Source: Actinomadura citrea
GTDB lineage: Bacteria > Actinomycetota > Actinomycetes > Streptosporangiales > Streptosporangiaceae
Reading direction: 5' to 3'
NCBI RefSeq assembly: GCF_013409045.1
Contig: NZ_JACCBT010000001.1
Span: forward strand, 1,736,001-1,800,000
DNA length: 64,000 nucleotides
The notes under the pieces were generated by a model. That model ran no database searches. It saw only the letters and a list, made by a program, of their open reading frames with translations, and had not been told where the DNA came from. Position 1 is the first letter of the stretch, and each line of letters opens with the position of its first letter. Shown one piece after another: positions 8,837 through 18,600 of the stretch. The position numbers were made by a program, and so were the translations under genes.

Positions 8837-11322
8837 GCAAGTCGAGCCGGCTGGCCGTGCGGTACTTCGACGACCGCGTCCTGCTGACCGACAGCGCCGC
8901 GTGGGCGTACTTCCGGCTCCCCACGGTGTCCTACGAGTTCACGACCGGTGAGGAGCGCGAGGCGCTCGCCACCAACATCACCATCGCGCTGGCGGGCATC
9001 CGCATGCAGGACGCCGAGGTCCACCTGCGGATCGGGCACCGGACGTATCCGGCGGCGGAGTGGGCGCTGGCGCTGGACGGGACGTCCGACGGCGGCTCCG
9101 GGTGGCGTGAGTACCTGGAGGAGACCTACGCCCACGTGTGGGCGAAGGACTTCTGGACCAAGGAGGTCTACCTCGGGGTGCGGCTCGGTCCGCGCGGCAT
9201 GGGCGCGCAGCTTTCGGGCGGCGTCCTGCCCCAGCTCCTCAGGGCCTACAAGCGCAGCGAGAGCGTCCTCGGCGTGCACGACGACGCGGTCGACAAGAAG
9301 GAGATCGCGCGCTGGACCGAGCAGGCCGACCGGATCGGCCGCGCGCTCGGCGGCTCCGCCCTGTACGCCAGGCACGCCACCTCCACCGAGGTCGCGTGGC
9401 TGTTCCAGCACGCGGTGACCGGGTCCCTGGCCGATCCGCCGCCGTCCGCCGTCGCGCGCCGGACGTGGGGCAAGGGCGAGATCGAGGCGCTGGTGGAGGG
9501 CGCCATCCACAACGGGCGCTCCTACCTGCGGATCGAGCAGCCCAACTTCACCGGGGCGGGCGGCGGCGCCACCGCCGCGTCGTACGTCGCGTACCTGTCG
9601 TTCGCGCGGTTCCCCGACATGATGCCGTTCCCCGACGGCGAGCCCTGGCTCCACTACGCCGACGCGCTGCCGTTCCCCGTCGAGATCAGCGCGCGGATGA
9701 AGCTGATCCCCCCGGCGAAGGCGTCCAAGGACGTCTCGCGCAAGCTCGCGCACGCCCGCGACATGGACCAGCACATCCGGGAGGCGGGCGCGGAGGCGCC
9801 GATCGCGCTCGCGGAGCAGATCGACGCCGCCCGGATGCTGGAGCACGGCATCACCAAGGAGCGGCTGCCGTTCGTCTACGGGTGGCACCGGCTGATCGTG
9901 TCGGCGCCGACCGAGGAACTCCTCGCGCAGCGCGTGGACGCCGTCGTGGAGCACTACCGCGACATCGGCATCGACGTCGTCAACTCGACCGGCGACCAGT
10001 TCTCGCTGTTCCTGGAGTCGCTGCCCGGCGACCAGATCCGGCTGAACGCCTACGCGCAGCGCCAGCCGCTGCGCACCATCGCGGGCGGCATGCCGGTCGC
10101 GACCGTCGACCTCGGCGACCGCTCCGACGACGAGGGCGAGGGCTGGGTCGGCCCCTACATCGGCGAGTCGCTCGGCCGGGCCCGCGCCATCGTGCACTTC
10201 GACCCGCTCGTCGCCGCGGCGCGCAACCGCCCCACGGCCGTGGCGATCACCGGCGAGCCCGGCGGCGGCAAGACCACGCTCGCCCTGCTGCTGATCTACC
10301 AGATGGCGCTGCGCGGCGTCACCATCGCGGCGATCGACCCGAAGGGCGACGCCGAGTCGCTCGTGGAGCTGCTCAAGGCGCGGGGCAGGAAGGCGCGCAT
10401 CCTGCCGCTCGGCTCGGCGGCGCCCGGCCTGCTCGACCCGTTCTCCTTCGGCGACGACCTCGCCACCATGAAGACGATGGCGACCGAGACGCTGCGGCTG
10501 CTGCTGCCGCGGATGTCGGAGGAGCGCGAGTCCGCGATGATCCAGGCGGTCGGCGCGGTCGCCAACGCCGAGCGTCCGTCGCTCGGCCGCGTCGTCGACC
10601 ACCTGGAGGCCGCCGACGATCCGGCCTCCAAGAACCTCGGCGCGGTGCTGCGCTCGATGTCGGAGATGCGGCTCGCGCGGCTGTGCTTCGACCCGTCCGG
10701 CGGCGAGCGCATCGACACCGCCGGCTGGACGACCGTGTTCACGCTCGGCGGGCTCACCCTGCCGGACGTCACGATCTCGCGGGAGGACTACTCCTACGAG
10801 CAGCGGCTGTCGGTCGCGCTGATGTACCTGGTGTCGCAGTTCGCGCGGCGGCTGATGCACGGCCTCGACCGGCGGGTCCCGAAGGCCATCTTCCTGGACG
10901 AGGCGTGGGCGATCACCTCGACGCCCGAGGGCGCCAAGCTGGTGCCCGAGGTGTCGCGGATGGGACGCTCCCGCAACACCGCGCTGATCCTGGTCTCCCA
11001 GAACGCGGGGGACCTGCTGAACGAGCAGGTGACGAACTGCCTGTCCTCGGTGTTCTCGTTCCGCTCCACCGAGCGGGTCGAGGTCGGAAACGTCATGTCC
11101 CTACTCGGGGTCGAGGCGTCCGACGAGCACAAGGCCGTGCTGCGCAACCTCGGCAACGGCGAATGCATCTTCCGTGACCTCGACGGCCGAGCGGGGCGCA
11201 TCGGCGTCGACCTGATCTCCGAGGAACTGCAGCGTTGGCTCGACACCAACCCGACCCGGTCCCGTCCGGGCACGTCCGAACTCACCGCCGCGGGGGCCGA
11301 GGTCGAGGAGGTCTCCCGATGA
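8833..11322 (+). CDS. VirB4/TcpF-like conjugation ATPase (T4SS-1)
   Basis: 829 aa. VirB4-family ATPases power assembly and transport in type IV secretion. The N-terminal half (about 1-430) is the VirB4 accessory domain. The C-terminal RecA-like domain has Walker A GEPGGGKT at 474-481 and Walker B IFLDEAW with D689-E690. Also seen are IDPKGDAESL, and SRMGRSRNTALILVSQNAGDLL, typical of VirB4/TraC motor domains. A GGGAGG site precedes the ATG. The gene overlaps the next by ATGA. Cytoplasmic, membrane-associated. It corresponds to TcpF of the Tcp system; the cluster has no VirD4/TcpA coupling protein of its own in this window. Confidence 0.92.
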   Translation: MSKSSRLAVRYFDDRVLLTDSAAWAYFRLPTVSYEFTTGEEREALATNITIALAGIRMQDAEVHLRIGHRTYPAAEWALALDGTSDGGSGWREYLEETYAHVWAKDFWTKEVYLGVRLGPRGMGAQLSGGVLPQLLRAYKRSESVLGVHDDAVDKKEIARWTEQADRIGRALGGSALYARHATSTEVAWLFQHAVTGSLADPPPSAVARRTWGKGEIEALVEGAIHNGRSYLRIEQPNFTGAGGGATAASYVAYLSFARFPDMMPFPDGEPWLHYADALPFPVEISARMKLIPPAKASKDVSRKLAHARDMDQHIREAGAEAPIALAEQIDAARMLEHGITKERLPFVYGWHRLIVSAPTEELLAQRVDAVVEHYRDIGIDVVNSTGDQFSLFLESLPGDQIRLNAYAQRQPLRTIAGGMPVATVDLGDRSDDEGEGWVGPYIGESLGRARAIVHFDPLVAAARNRPTAVAITGEPGGGKTTLALLLIYQMALRGVTIAAIDPKGDAESLVELLKARGRKARILPLGSAAPGLLDPFSFGDDLATMKTMATETLRLLLPRMSEERESAMIQAVGAVANAERPSLGRVVDHLEAADDPASKNLGAVLRSMSEMRLARLCFDPSGGERIDTAGWTTVFTLGGLTLPDVTISREDYSYEQRLSVALMYLVSQFARRLMHGLDRRVPKAIFLDEAWAITSTPEGAKLVPEVSRMGRSRNTALILVSQNAGDLLNEQVTNCLSSVFSFRSTERVEVGNVMSLLGVEASDEHKAVLRNLGNGECIFRDLDGRAGRIGVDLISEELQRWLDTNPTRSRPGTSELTAAGAEVEEVSR

Positions 11323-13790
11323 TGGGTTCCCGCGACGGGACGGCGCGCCTGCAGCGCTCGCCCGGCGAAGGACTCGACCGCAAGGCCCTGCGGCGCCCAA
11401 GGCGCCGCCGCGCGCCGCGCACCCGCCGCTCGGTGATGCTGCTGGTCGTCATGGCGCTGTTCATGCTGGGGCCGCTGTCGCCGGCGTCCGCGTCGGTCCC
11501 GCAGCTGCCGAACCCGCTGAACGACGCGTGCAGCCCGGCCGACCATCCGGCGCCCGAGCAGTACGGATCCGGGACGGACGGCATGATCAAGCCGCCCGAC
11601 TACCCGGACGAGAAGCTGCGGAAGACGCCCGTCGAGAAGCTCACGTACTACGACCGGTACGGCACCGCCGGGCAGACCTGGTACGCGGTCGACATGGGCT
11701 GCTCGGACGCGATGTCGATGATGGGCAACGCGATCGCGAACACCGTGTTCACCCTCGTCCGGACGGTCGACCGGACGACGATCAGCGTCTACCAGGCGGC
11801 CGCGTCGGAGTCGCTGCTGAGCTGGCTGAAGGACACCGTCGACGGGGTCATCACCAACGTCGGCAAGACGTTCAACGCCCGCTACTGGTCGTGGGTGGTC
11901 ATCCTCGGCGCGATGTGGCTGGCCTGGTGGGGTCTCGTCCGCAAGCGGGCGAGCAAGGTCACCGAGGGCGTGATCTGGATGGTCGCCGCGATGGTGGCGC
12001 TGGTCTGGCTGATCGCGCGGCCCGCCGACTTCACCACGCTCGGGACGAAGGTGTCCGAGGCGACCAGCGCCGCGTTCAGCGCCGCGCTGCCACCGAGCGA
12101 CACCAAGGGCGGGACGTGCGTTCCCGTCCCCGAGGGCAAGCCCGACCCGGCGACGTCGGAGAGCATGGACGCGACGTCCCGCAACGCCAACGCGCTGTGG
12201 GTCGCGCTGGTCTGCAAGCCGTGGCTGCAGGGCGAGTTCGGCACCAGCGACCCCAACGCGAAGATCATCAAGCAGAACGCCGACAAGCTGCTCTGGGCCC
12301 AGGCGGTCGACCTTCCGGAGACCTACGGCACGAACAAGGTCGACCTGGGCAAGAAGGGTGACGCCTACAAGGACGTCACGAAGGACATCAAGGACAACCA
12401 TCCCCAGAACTACGCGCTCTTCCAGGGCAAGGACTGGCAGAACCGGCTGGGAGTGTCGCTCATCGCGCTGTTCGCGGCGCTGGTCGCGGGCCTGCTCATC
12501 CTGGTCATCGCGCTCGCGCTGATCGTCGTGAAGATCGCGTTCCTGCTGCTCCTCGTCGCGGGGCCGATCTTCCTCGGGATCGGCATCCATCCGGGCGTCG
12601 GGCGCGTCATCGCCGTCCGCTGGCTCGAACTGCTGCTGTCCATGCTGCTGAAGCAGGCCGCGCTCATCGGGGTGCTCTCGCTGCTGCTGTGGGCGTACAG
12701 CCTGATCCTCGGCGAGACGCTGCCCTGGGGCCTGCAGGTGGTGCTGATCGCGCTGGTGACGTTCGCGGCGTTCGTGTACCGCAAGCCGTTCCAGCACCTG
12801 TTCTCCTCCGTCGGTTACTCGGCGGTCGGGGCGCGGGGCAAGGGCGAGGCGGAGCTCGGCAAGTCGATCGCGGCGGCCCGCAAGAGCACCGAGGCGATGC
12901 CGCCGGTGGCCGCCTACCAGATGTTCCGCAAGGCCAAGAACGACCCGGCGATGGCGGCCGCCGTCGCCGGCGGCGTGACGGGCGGCGGCGCGGTGGCCGG
13001 GACGGTGGCCGCGGCCGACCGGTCGGCGCCCGGCGCGGGCACGGAGCAGTCGCCCGAGGACGCGCCGGTGCTCGCGGCCAAGCCGCGCGGCGCGGGCGCC
13101 GCGGCGGCCCAGGGGCGCTCCAGGCGCGGTGCTCCTCCGCTGAACCTGCCGACCAGGGCGGGCGCCCTCGGCGACCGCCGCACGGACGGCGCCAGGGCGG
13201 CGGCCGTCAAGCCCGGCGGCGTCACCGTCGCGAAGGGCGACGGTGAGGACTCCGGAGGCGGAGGAGGGTCGGGCAAGGGCACCGTCCGTCCGACCTCCTG
13301 GGCGGGCCGCGGCGGAACCGGCGGCGGGGTCTCCGGTGGCGGCGGTTCGGGCGGCAGCGGCGGCTCGGGCGGCGGCTCCGGCGGCTCCGGCGGCTCGGGT
13401 GGCTCCGGCGGTGGCGGCGGCTGGTTCTCCGGCGGCGGACGCTCGTCCGGTTCTGGCTCCGGACGCGGCCGCGGGCGCTCGGGCGGTGGTTCTGGCGGCT
13501 CCGGTGGCTCCGGTGGTTCGGGTGGCTCCGGTGGCGGCGGCTGGTTCTCCGGCGGCGGCAACGGCGGCAGCGGCGGTTCGGGCGGTTCGGGCGGCGGCTC
13601 TGGGAACGTCCCCCGGCAGCGCGGCCGCGGCGGCGGCGCCGGGGGCGGAAGGCCCTCGCGTCCCGAGCCCGGCGGGCGGCAGCAGCCCCCGCCGCTGTGG
13701 GGCCGGGGCGGCTCCAACGCCAGCCCGCCGATCCCGTTCTGGCTGCGTCCGGTGGATCGCCGGTCCGGTGAGCCGAATCGGGACGAGTGA
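11319..13790 (+). CDS. VirB6/TcpH-like polytopic membrane protein with Gly/Ser-rich tail (T4SS-1)
   Basis: 823 aa. A signal-like segment lies near residues 38-60 (SVMLLVVMALFMLGPLSPASA), followed by an extracytoplasmic region. Further helices include YWSWVVILGAMWLAWWGL, VTEGVIWMVAAMVALVWLI, LGVSLIALFAALVAGLLILVI and KQAALIGVLSLLLWAYSLIL. This is the VirB6/TrbL/TcpH pattern of a channel core. From about residue 510 the protein is disordered, with long GGSGG runs and two WFSGGG blocks, ending in an Arg/Pro-rich stretch. ATG at 11319 overlaps the VirB4 stop. The glycine tail is much longer than in the usual family and may be a flexible cytoplasmic or wall-spanning extension. Confidence 0.8.
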   Translation: MMGSRDGTARLQRSPGEGLDRKALRRPRRRRAPRTRRSVMLLVVMALFMLGPLSPASASVPQLPNPLNDACSPADHPAPEQYGSGTDGMIKPPDYPDEKLRKTPVEKLTYYDRYGTAGQTWYAVDMGCSDAMSMMGNAIANTVFTLVRTVDRTTISVYQAAASESLLSWLKDTVDGVITNVGKTFNARYWSWVVILGAMWLAWWGLVRKRASKVTEGVIWMVAAMVALVWLIARPADFTTLGTKVSEATSAAFSAALPPSDTKGGTCVPVPEGKPDPATSESMDATSRNANALWVALVCKPWLQGEFGTSDPNAKIIKQNADKLLWAQAVDLPETYGTNKVDLGKKGDAYKDVTKDIKDNHPQNYALFQGKDWQNRLGVSLIALFAALVAGLLILVIALALIVVKIAFLLLLVAGPIFLGIGIHPGVGRVIAVRWLELLLSMLLKQAALIGVLSLLLWAYSLILGETLPWGLQVVLIALVTFAAFVYRKPFQHLFSSVGYSAVGARGKGEAELGKSIAAARKSTEAMPPVAAYQMFRKAKNDPAMAAAVAGGVTGGGAVAGTVAAADRSAPGAGTEQSPEDAPVLAAKPRGAGAAAAQGRSRRGAPPLNLPTRAGALGDRRTDGARAAAVKPGGVTVAKGDGEDSGGGGGSGKGTVRPTSWAGRGGTGGGVSGGGGSGGSGGSGGGSGGSGGSGGSGGGGGWFSGGGRSSGSGSGRGRGRSGGGSGGSGGSGGSGGSGGGGWFSGGGNGGSGGSGGSGGGSGNVPRQRGRGGGAGGGRPSRPEPGGRQQPPPLWGRGGSNASPPIPFWLRPVDRRSGEPNRDE

Positions 13791-14431
13791 TGAACCTGAA
13801 CGACCGGCGGCGCAAGCTGCTGTTCGCGGGTCTCGTCGTGCTGCTCGCGGCGGTCGGCGTCTACCTGACGGTGGCCTCTCCCTCGGGCGGGTCCGGCGAT
13901 GAGCCGAAGGCCCGCCCGAGCGCGACCGCGACGCAGGGACCGCAGGCCCCCGCGTCCCCGCCGCCCGGGATCCAGAACGCCGTCGACCCGAACGACTTCG
14001 ACGTGTACCGGCTGCTGCCGTTCTCCCGGCAGGAGTTCGCCACGGCGGCCGACATGGCGCAGCGGTTCGTCGCCGCCTACGGGACGTACCGCTACGACGA
14101 GGCCCCCCAGACCTACATGGCGCGCTTCGCCGGCCTGACCACCACCGACCTCGGGCAGCGGCTCGGCCAGGGCGTGGCGACGCCCGGGATGGTGGAGGAG
14201 CGCCGCCGCGAGCAGCTCGTCGCGCAGGGCGCGGCGTCCCTCGACCAGATCCGCGACATCGAGAACAACTCGATCATCTTCCTGGTGACCGGCCGGCAGC
14301 AGGTCACCAAGAACGGGCGGACCAGCAGCGACAGCAAGCAGTACGCGGTGACCGTGACGAGGGACGGCGGCTCGCTGAAGGTCTACTCGTTCGAGCCGGC
14401 CGACGCCGGACAGGCGGGTGACACGGGATGA
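13790..14431 (+). CDS. Single-helix exported protein, small VirB8-like (T4SS-1)
   Basis: 213 aa. One N-terminal helix (LLFAGLVVLLAAVGVYLTV, about 10-28) is followed by a Pro/Ser linker and an extracytoplasmic domain of about 140 residues. The sequence FATAADMAQRFVAAYGTYRYDEAPQTYMARF resembles the opening helices of NTF2-like VirB8 domains, and the C-terminal part gives alternating strands. The start overlaps the previous stop as TGATG, and its stop overlaps the next start as ATGA. It is probably a second periplasmic-type scaffold for the channel; that is inferred from topology and place. Confidence 0.65.
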   Translation: MNLNDRRRKLLFAGLVVLLAAVGVYLTVASPSGGSGDEPKARPSATATQGPQAPASPPPGIQNAVDPNDFDVYRLLPFSRQEFATAADMAQRFVAAYGTYRYDEAPQTYMARFAGLTTTDLGQRLGQGVATPGMVEERRREQLVAQGAASLDQIRDIENNSIIFLVTGRQQVTKNGRTSSDSKQYAVTVTRDGGSLKVYSFEPADAGQAGDTG

Positions 14432-15486
14432 GCCCGCGAAGGCTGCTGCTCGTCGGCGCTCTCGGCGTCGCGGCGGTGATGTTCGCGGCGCTGGTCTTCG
14501 TCCCGATCCTGTTCGGCGCGAGCCAGTTCCTGTTCGGCGGCGGGATCGGCGGTGGCGGCGGCTGCGTGAACGTCGCCGGCGCCGGCGCGCAGCCCGCGGC
14601 GGCCACCGACGCGAAGTCCGTCCCCGCCGACTACCTGAAGCTGTACCAGGAGGCCGGCAGGAAGTACGGCATCCCCTGGAACCTCCTGGCGGGCGTCGGC
14701 AAGGTCGAGACCGACCACGGCAGGTCGACGATGCCGGGCGTCTCCAGCGGGGAGAACTACGCGGGCGCGGGCGGTCCCATGCAGTTCCTGGCCGCGACGT
14801 TCAAGGCGTTCGCGGTGGACGGCGACAAGGACGGCAAGAAGGACCGCTACGACCCGGAGGACGCCATCCCGACGGCCGCCGCCTACCTCAAGCACAACGG
14901 CGCCCCCGAGCGCATGCGCACCGCGATCTTCCAGTACAACCACTCGTGGGACTACGTGGACCTCGTCCTGGACTGGGCGAAGCGCTACGCCGGCGGCGAG
15001 TTCGAGGCCGTCCAGGCGAACGGGATCAACTGCGAGGACAACGAGCTGCCCGCCAACGTCGGCGCCCTCGTCAAGACGATCATCGCGTTCGCGATGGCGC
15101 AGCGCGGCAAGCCGTACGTGTTCGGCGCGAACGGGCCGGACGCCTACGACTGCTCCAGCCTGATCCAGGCCGCCTACCGGCAGGTCGGGCTCAACCTCCC
15201 GCGCACGACGTTCGAGCAGTGGCCGTTCGGCGTGAAGATCGCCAAGGGCAAGGAGCAGCCCGGCGACCTGGTGTTCTTCAACTCCGGCCCCGGGACGTCG
15301 GCCGACAACCCCGGCCACGTCGGGATGGTCATCGGCGGGGGCAAGATGATCGTGGCGAGCTGCTCGGCGTGCGTGCCCGCGATCGGCGTGAAGACCTACA
15401 AGAAGGCGAACTGGATCGGGGTGACCCGCCCGCTCGCGCGGCCGGACTTCAAGAAGAAGGTGTCCGAGCTGGCCGCGCGGCAGTAG
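14428..15486 (+). CDS. TcpG-like bifunctional wall hydrolase: lytic transglycosylase plus NlpC/P60 (T4SS-1)
   Basis: 352 aa. An N-terminal membrane anchor (about 5-30) is followed by an SLT/lysozyme-like domain (about 60-190: YGIPWNLLAGVGKVETDHGRS, proposed catalytic E94, then GGPMQFLAATFKAF). The NlpC/P60 domain spans about 218-345, with catalytic C242 in YDCSSL and H297 in NPGHVGMVI. Such two-domain enzymes (TcpG in the Tcp system, Orf14 in Tn916) open peptidoglycan for the conjugation channel. It is the last gene of T4SS-1 and converges on the marR-type gene with a 13-bp gap. Confidence 0.9.
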   Translation: MSPRRLLLVGALGVAAVMFAALVFVPILFGASQFLFGGGIGGGGGCVNVAGAGAQPAAATDAKSVPADYLKLYQEAGRKYGIPWNLLAGVGKVETDHGRSTMPGVSSGENYAGAGGPMQFLAATFKAFAVDGDKDGKKDRYDPEDAIPTAAAYLKHNGAPERMRTAIFQYNHSWDYVDLVLDWAKRYAGGEFEAVQANGINCEDNELPANVGALVKTIIAFAMAQRGKPYVFGANGPDAYDCSSLIQAAYRQVGLNLPRTTFEQWPFGVKIAKGKEQPGDLVFFNSGPGTSADNPGHVGMVIGGGKMIVASCSACVPAIGVKTYKKANWIGVTRPLARPDFKKKVSELAARQ

Positions 15487-15499
15487 CCGCCCGGCGGGT

Positions 15500-16003
15500 T
15501 CAGCGGAACCGGCGCCTGCCCACGACGAGCAGGACCTCGCGCAGCGCGTCGGCGGCGGCCCGGACGTCCTCCGGCGGCACCCGGGCCATGACCTCCTCGT
15601 GCGCCGTCCCCGACGCGGCCAGGGCCTGCTCGGTGACGCGCAGCCCGTCCGCGGTCAGCTGGACGAAGCGGCTGCGCGCGTCGCCGGCGTTGGCCTCGCG
15701 CTCCACGTAGCCCGCCTTCTGCAGCCGCTGCAGGACGTTGCTCGTCCCGCCCGAGGTGAGGAACGCCGAGCGCGTGAGCTCGCTCGGCCTCAACCGGTAC
15801 GGCTCGCCCTCCCGGCGCAGCACGGTCAGCACCTCGAACTCGGCGTAGGTGAGGCCGAGCTCGGCCAGGGGGCCCCGGAGGGCCTGCTGGACCAGCAGGG
15901 CGACGCGCCCGGCGCGCTTGCTCAGCTCCAGCATCGCGACGAGCGGCTCCGGGAGCCCGTCCCGCCGCCACGCGGCGGCCACGTCATCGATCTCGTCCTG
16001 CAC
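15500..16003 (-). CDS. MarR-family transcriptional regulator
   Basis: 167 aa with a winged helix: [48 protein letters not shown] and the wing [16 protein letters not shown]. MarR proteins usually repress a divergent neighbour until a small ligand binds. GTG at 16003 is the most likely start, although the ribosome site is weak. It is divergent from an amidohydrolase across an AT-rich, palindrome-containing spacer, so it probably controls that gene. The ligand is unknown. Confidence 0.9.
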   Translation of the reverse strand: MQDEIDDVAAAWRRDGLPEPLVAMLELSKRAGRVALLVQQALRGPLAELGLTYAEFEVLTVLRREGEPYRLRPSELTRSAFLTSGGTSNVLQRLQKAGYVEREANAGDARSRFVQLTADGLRVTEQALAASGTAHEEVMARVPPEDVRAAADALREVLLVVGRRRFR

Positions 16004-16035
16004 GCCCCGAGCGTACTCGCTCCACCAGTTGCTTT

Positions 16036-16063
16036 TTAGAAAGCTAACTCTTAAGCTTTTAAG
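16036..16063. promoter_or_regulatory. Probable MarR operator between the regulator and the amidohydrolase
   Basis: An AT-rich island in otherwise GC-rich DNA holds TTAG-AAAG-CTAA (16036-16047), CTTAA-GCTT-TTAAG (16050-16063) and an overlapping AAAGCT-N8-AGCTTT. These nested palindromes end two bases before the amidohydrolase ATG. Placement and symmetry suit a MarR dimer site covering the promoter/start region. Confidence 0.6.
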
Positions 16064-16064
16064 C

Positions 16065-17354
16065 ATGACAACGACCCTGCTGATCACCAACGGCCTCGTC
16101 ATCGACACCGCCCCCGAACCCACCGTGCTGGGGACCGCCGACGTGCTCGTCGAGGACGGCCGCATCGCCGCGGTCGGTCCGGACCTGGCGGCGCCGGACG
16201 GCGCCGAGACCATCGACGCGACCGGGCACATCGTCATGCCGGGCTTCGTCGACACCCACCGGCACACCTGGCAGGCCGGGATCCGCGCCGCCCTGCCGGA
16301 CGGCACGCTCCCCGCCTACCTGCGCCGCGTCCTCGGCGAGCTGGCGCCCCGGTACCGCCCGGACGACGTGTTCGCCGGGACGCTCGCCGGGTCCCTGGAG
16401 TGCCTCGACTCCGGCATCACGACGCTGGTCGACTGGTCGCACATCCAGCTGAGCCCGGACCACACCGAGGCGAACATCGCGGCGCTGCGGGCCGCCGGCA
16501 TCAGGGCGGTGTTCGGGTACTGCTACGGCGGCGACGGCGACCTCGGCGCGCTCGCCGCCGAGACCGGCCGCGTCCACCGCGAGCACTTCGCCGCCCCGGG
16601 CGGCACCGTCACGATGGCGATGGCCGCGCTCGGCCCCGAGATCGCGGGCGAGGAGCGCGCCCTCGCCGAGTGGCGCACGGCCCGCGAGTTCGGGCTGCCG
16701 GTCACCGTGCACATGGGCGGCCACGGCGCCGAGAGCGCCGCTCGCGGCCTGGCGTTCCTCGACGCCCACCGGCTGATGGACCACCCGGCCACGTACGTCC
16801 ACGCCAACTTCTACACCGACGAGGACCTGAAGCGGATCGCCGGAAGCGGCGGGACGGTCTCCGTCGCCCCCGCCATCGAGGCCGCACTGGACATCGGCGC
16901 CCCGCCCACCGGACGTGCCCGCGGCGCGGGCGCCGCGACCGGGCTCGGCGCCGACACGGTCGCCTCCGGCCCCGGCGACATGTTCAGCGTGATGCGCGCC
17001 GCCTACGTCCTCGAACGGGGACGCCCGGACGGCGCCGGCCTCGGCTTCACCACCGCCGACGCCCTGCGGACGGCCACGATCGAGGGCGCCGAGGTCGCGG
17101 GGCTCGCGGACGTCACCGGATCGCTGACCCCGGGCAAGCAGGCCGACCTCCTCGTCCTGCGCACCGACACCTTCGGCCTCGCGGCGGCCCACGACCCCAT
17201 CGCGGCCGTGGTCCTGGCGGCGGACACCCGCAACGTCGACACCGTCCTGGTCGGCGGACGGGTGGTCAAGCGCGGGGGAGTGCTGCGCGGACATGACGTC
17301 CCCGCCCTCCTGGCGCGCCTGTCGGACTCCGCCGCGCACGTGACGGCCGCCTGA
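16065..17354 (+). CDS. Amidohydrolase-superfamily enzyme (TrzA/AtzA/SsnA-like)
   Basis: 429 aa metal-dependent hydrolase. It has the N-terminal beta-sandwich entry, then [16 protein letters not shown] with metal ligands H65 and H67, a third His in VTVHMGGHG, a fourth in YVHANFYTD, and an Asp in [12 protein letters not shown]. The C-terminus carries the [15 protein letters not shown] return to the small domain. This fits the amidohydrolases that deaminate or dechlorinate cyclic compounds; the substrate cannot be read. The ribosome site is poor and the operator abuts the ATG. It is probably repressed by the divergent MarR protein. Confidence 0.88.
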   Translation: MTTTLLITNGLVIDTAPEPTVLGTADVLVEDGRIAAVGPDLAAPDGAETIDATGHIVMPGFVDTHRHTWQAGIRAALPDGTLPAYLRRVLGELAPRYRPDDVFAGTLAGSLECLDSGITTLVDWSHIQLSPDHTEANIAALRAAGIRAVFGYCYGGDGDLGALAAETGRVHREHFAAPGGTVTMAMAALGPEIAGEERALAEWRTAREFGLPVTVHMGGHGAESAARGLAFLDAHRLMDHPATYVHANFYTDEDLKRIAGSGGTVSVAPAIEAALDIGAPPTGRARGAGAATGLGADTVASGPGDMFSVMRAAYVLERGRPDGAGLGFTTADALRTATIEGAEVAGLADVTGSLTPGKQADLLVLRTDTFGLAAAHDPIAAVVLAADTRNVDTVLVGGRVVKRGGVLRGHDVPALLARLSDSAAHVTAA

Positions 17355-17373
17355 ACCGTCGGCCGCGCGTGGC

Positions 17374-18150
17374 ATGCTGATCGGCGTGGAGATAACGATC
17401 CGCGTCGCCGACGAGCTGCTGATGTTCCTGCCCGCCACCCGGCGGGAGTCCCCGGCGCGGGTGCCCTTCGACGGAACCTCGACGCTGGGGCACCTCGTGG
17501 AGTCGCTGGGCGTCCCGCTGCCCGAGGCGGGCCCGATGACCGCCGACGGCGAGCCCGCCGGGCCCGCCACCCGGCCGGACGCCGGGGCCGAGGTCCGCGT
17601 CGCGGCGGTGCCGCGCCCCCAGCCCGTGCCGCTGGAGCCGGGCCAGGTCGCCCCCCGCTTCCTCCTGGACGTGCACCTCGGCACGCTGGCCCGGCGCATG
17701 CGCCTGCTCGGCCTCGACACCGCCTACCACAACGACATGGACGACCCGGCGCTCGTCGTCCAGGCCAACGAGGAGCGCCGCGTCCTGCTCACCCAGGACC
17801 GCGGCCTCCTGCGCCGCCGCGCCCTGTGGTTCGGCGCCTACGTCCGCGGCTCGCGGCCGGACGACCAGCTCCGCGACCTGCTCGACCGCTTCGCGCCCGT
17901 CCTGCGGCCGTGGACGCGCTGCACCGCCTGCAACGGCGAGCTCGTCCCCGTCGACAAGGAGGAGATCGAGCGCGAGCTGCGGGCGGGCACGCGCCGCAGC
18001 TACGACGTCTACGGCCGCTGCGCCGGGTGCGGGCAGGTCTACTGGCGCGGGGCGCACGGCGACCACCTTGAGGAGATCGTCCGCGACGCGACGCGTCTGG
18101 TCGCCTCCCTCCGGGGGAACGGAACCGGACGGACCGGCGCCGCGGTCTGA
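17374..18150 (+). CDS. Mut7-C RNase-domain protein with N-terminal ubiquitin-like domain
   Basis: 258 aa. Residues 1-80 form a ubiquitin/ThiS-like domain (LGHLVESLGVPLPEAGP). Residues about 90-250 are the Mut7-C domain, a PIN-like RNase fold: FLLDVHLGTLARRMRLLGLDTAYHND, VLLTQDRGLLRR, and a zinc ribbon formed by CTACNGELVPV and CAGCGQVYW. The Mut7-C plus ubiquitin fusion is a known bacterial architecture. A GTG at 17386 is an alternative start; neither has a clear ribosome site. RNA processing or decay is inferred from the fold. Confidence 0.85.
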   Translation: MLIGVEITIRVADELLMFLPATRRESPARVPFDGTSTLGHLVESLGVPLPEAGPMTADGEPAGPATRPDAGAEVRVAAVPRPQPVPLEPGQVAPRFLLDVHLGTLARRMRLLGLDTAYHNDMDDPALVVQANEERRVLLTQDRGLLRRRALWFGAYVRGSRPDDQLRDLLDRFAPVLRPWTRCTACNGELVPVDKEEIERELRAGTRRSYDVYGRCAGCGQVYWRGAHGDHLEEIVRDATRLVASLRGNGTGRTGAAV

Positions 18151-18187
18151 TCACGAAGACGGAGAGGAGCTGGTCGCGATCGATCTC

Positions 18188-18565
18188 GTGGTGGTGGGGG
18201 CGGCGATCCTCGCGGACGGGCGGCTGCTGGCCGCCCAGCGCGCCGAGCCGCCGCACATGGCGGGCGGCTGGGAGCTCCCCGGCGGCAAGGTCGACCCCGG
18301 GGAGTCGGACGAGGACGCCCTGGTACGCGAGTGCCACGAGGAACTGGCCGTGAAGGTGCGCCTCGTCCGCCGCGTCGGCGGCGACTGGCGCCTGAGCGAG
18401 CGCGCCGTCCTGCGCGTCTGGACGGCCGAGCTGGCAGAAGGCGAGCCCCAGCCTCTGGAACACCTGGAACTCCGCTGGCTGACCCCGCCCGAGCTCTACG
18501 ACGTCGACTGGCTCCCCGGCGACCGCCCAGTGATAGACCTCCTGGCCGCCCAGGGCCTCACCTAG
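18188..18565 (+). CDS. Nudix hydrolase, MutT-like
   Basis: About 125 aa Nudix protein. The box G-x5-E-x7-REx2EE is present as GGKVDPGESDEDALVRECHEEL, preceded by AAQRAEPPHMAGGWELPGGK, typical of MutT-like NTP pyrophosphatases that cleanse 8-oxo-dGTP or related nucleotides. The start is uncertain: a GGAGAGGAG lies at 18161-18169, and the nearest in-frame valid start after it is GTG at 18188; the frame is open further upstream. It follows the Mut7-C gene closely and is probably co-transcribed with it. Confidence 0.85.
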   Translation: MVVGAAILADGRLLAAQRAEPPHMAGGWELPGGKVDPGESDEDALVRECHEELAVKVRLVRRVGGDWRLSERAVLRVWTAELAEGEPQPLEHLELRWLTPPELYDVDWLPGDRPVIDLLAAQGLT

Positions 18566-18600
18566 AACCTCCTGAACCCGGGCCCGCCCCGCGGGGATCC

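Noticed and set aside
8734..12797. Long minus-strand frames opposite the VirB4 and VirB6-like genes
   Set aside because: Codon bias belongs to the plus-strand genes, which have clear motifs; the minus frames are low-complexity shadows.
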